In this document: piece after piece, positions 62,731-64,000 of the stretch
Layout: each line of letters starts with the position of its first letter
How positions within the stretch are numbered: position 1 is the first letter of the stretch
Assembly (NCBI GenBank): GCA_038501785.1
Contig: JBAMJR010000031.1
Coordinates: 5,748,001-5,812,000 of the forward strand
Direction: 5' to 3'
Source: Myoxocephalus aenaeus
Taxonomy: Eukaryota; Chordata; Actinopteri; Perciformes; Cottidae
Length of the DNA: 64,000 bases
Made by a program: the position numbers and the translations under genes
The notes under the pieces: generated by a model
The model's database searches: none
Told to the model about the DNA's origin: nothing
The model's input: only the letters and a program-made list of their open reading frames with translations

Positions 62731-63452
62731 CTCCCATACCCTAGACCCCCCCCCTGTCTGTCTTTTTTTTTTCAGGTCTGTTGCACACGGGGCGGAAAAG
62801 ATCGTATTTATCACCTGTCAGCATTTGGCAGCCCTGAGTTACGCGACGCAGGACAGCATAAAATTATCATACACAGGCATGAAATTACAAAACCGCCCGG
62901 GGACCCCACAACAAAATTATTTCATTTTTTCCCCCAAAAAAGGATGGAGGGTGTTTGGTTGTGAGGTGAGGGGGTGACAGGTGAGAAGTGAGGGTGACAG
63001 AAGGGAGGTGCAGCAGAGAGATGCAGGAAGCGATGTGATAGAGAGAAAACTCCAAGAGGAAACTGTCCTTCAAACTCGATGTGTGATAAAATAAAGCCTG
63101 GCTCAGGCTCAGTGGCAGTGGCACCTTTGGTCAAAGCAAACTTCTGTAGGGGGTCAAATATCTATCTCCAGCTTACTTTTGTTATACATAAACAGTCTTT
63201 TACCACTTTTTTACATAACTGCATGTCCACATCAATTGAAGGAATCATTTCAAATTAAATCATAAAAATCACATTAGCTTTAGACCTCTAAATGTTCTAT
63301 GTAATGAGGAGGATGTCTTTAATTGCAAATGCAAGCTGCTCAGTTGAAACTGATGAGTATGTCTTTCTGTTTTACCTTTTACAAGGGCAATACAAGTGAC
63401 CTTTTTCACCTGCCTTTTGGAAGTCTGCTTTCTTGGCAACCTCAGTTCGCCT

Positions 63453-63455
<3 letters not shown>

Positions 63456-63509
<54 letters not shown>
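63456..63509. repeat. (GT)n microsatellite
   Basis: About 27 perfect GT units. Confidence 0.95.
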
Positions 63510-63511
<2 letters not shown>

Positions 63512-64000
63512 GACAGGATGGCATTGACGGAGGGAGAGGTGGCTTTACATAGGTCCTCCATAATACTGTGGGTATACTAAATGCTTCATTAACGCCACAC
63601 ACAGGAAATGGAGGGTCAATATTTATAGACCTTGTGCAGAGCACTATGTAGATACGGGATCTATTGGCTTGCATTCTAGGAAGGGGAATCAAATTAAGTC
63701 AACGAGGGACTGGAGTTTTTCTCTCGGTCTCTCTTCCTCTATGAGACGGTCAATTTCCCAACGATCGCCGGTGGTGGCTGGCCGCCACAGGCTTGACCCC
63801 AAATGTGTGGAGGAGGAGGGAGAGCTGCGCTGTGGAAGAAGTCAGTGAAGGTGGCACTGAAGATAACTCTTTAAGGTATTGTGAGGTCTAAACAAATGAC
63901 AATTACCTTAGTTTTGTCATCTCTCTTATACTTTCTTTACTTTGAGGCATTAGTATATTAAACCATCACCACTTAATTTGGCCAACACTTTAATTATGCG
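63510..64000. other. Non-coding end of the window
   Basis: Nothing recognised. Composition is mixed. Confidence 0.35.

Overview
The window looks like ray-finned fish (teleost) nuclear DNA. It has spliced genes with short introns, vertebrate gene families, a fish-type Tc1/mariner transposon, several teleost-style interspersed repeats, and a very high density of long dinucleotide microsatellites. Nothing in it is bacterial, viral or organellar.

Genes lie in the first 13 kb. A four-exon gene on the + strand (1999-4707) encodes a trans-Golgi network integral membrane protein (tgoln2), with a signal peptide, an acidic low-complexity lumenal region, one membrane span and a short tail carrying a tyrosine sorting motif. 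Convergent to it, on the - strand (7489-8034), is an intronless atypical dual-specificity phosphatase of the DUSP18 type. Next come a decayed protein-kinase fragment resembling the HIPK family (about 9182-9600, - strand) and a Tc1-like transposon (10308-11473) inserted in a TA microsatellite. The transposase frame is open but lacks the segment that should carry the first catalytic aspartate. A CpG-rich block at about 11.9-12.4 kb has an X-box (RFX site), an ATG-initiated frame and a splice donor. It could be a promoter plus first exon, but I could not identify a gene.

From about 13.4 kb to the end (50 kb) I find no exon I can assign to a protein. This part holds microsatellites, a 440-bp purine tract, a CCTCT tract, a degenerate minisatellite, repeat fragments, and islands of non-repetitive sequence rich in homeodomain-type TAATTA cores. 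These islands look like conserved non-coding elements of a developmental regulatory desert or a giant intron. That reading is inference and needs cross-species alignment.

I see no clear new biological system. The items most worth checking are the transposase deletion, the 12-kb promoter/X-box block, the kinase relic, the intron-retention form of tgoln2 and the non-coding islands. All similarity statements come from reading motifs by eye. No search was run.
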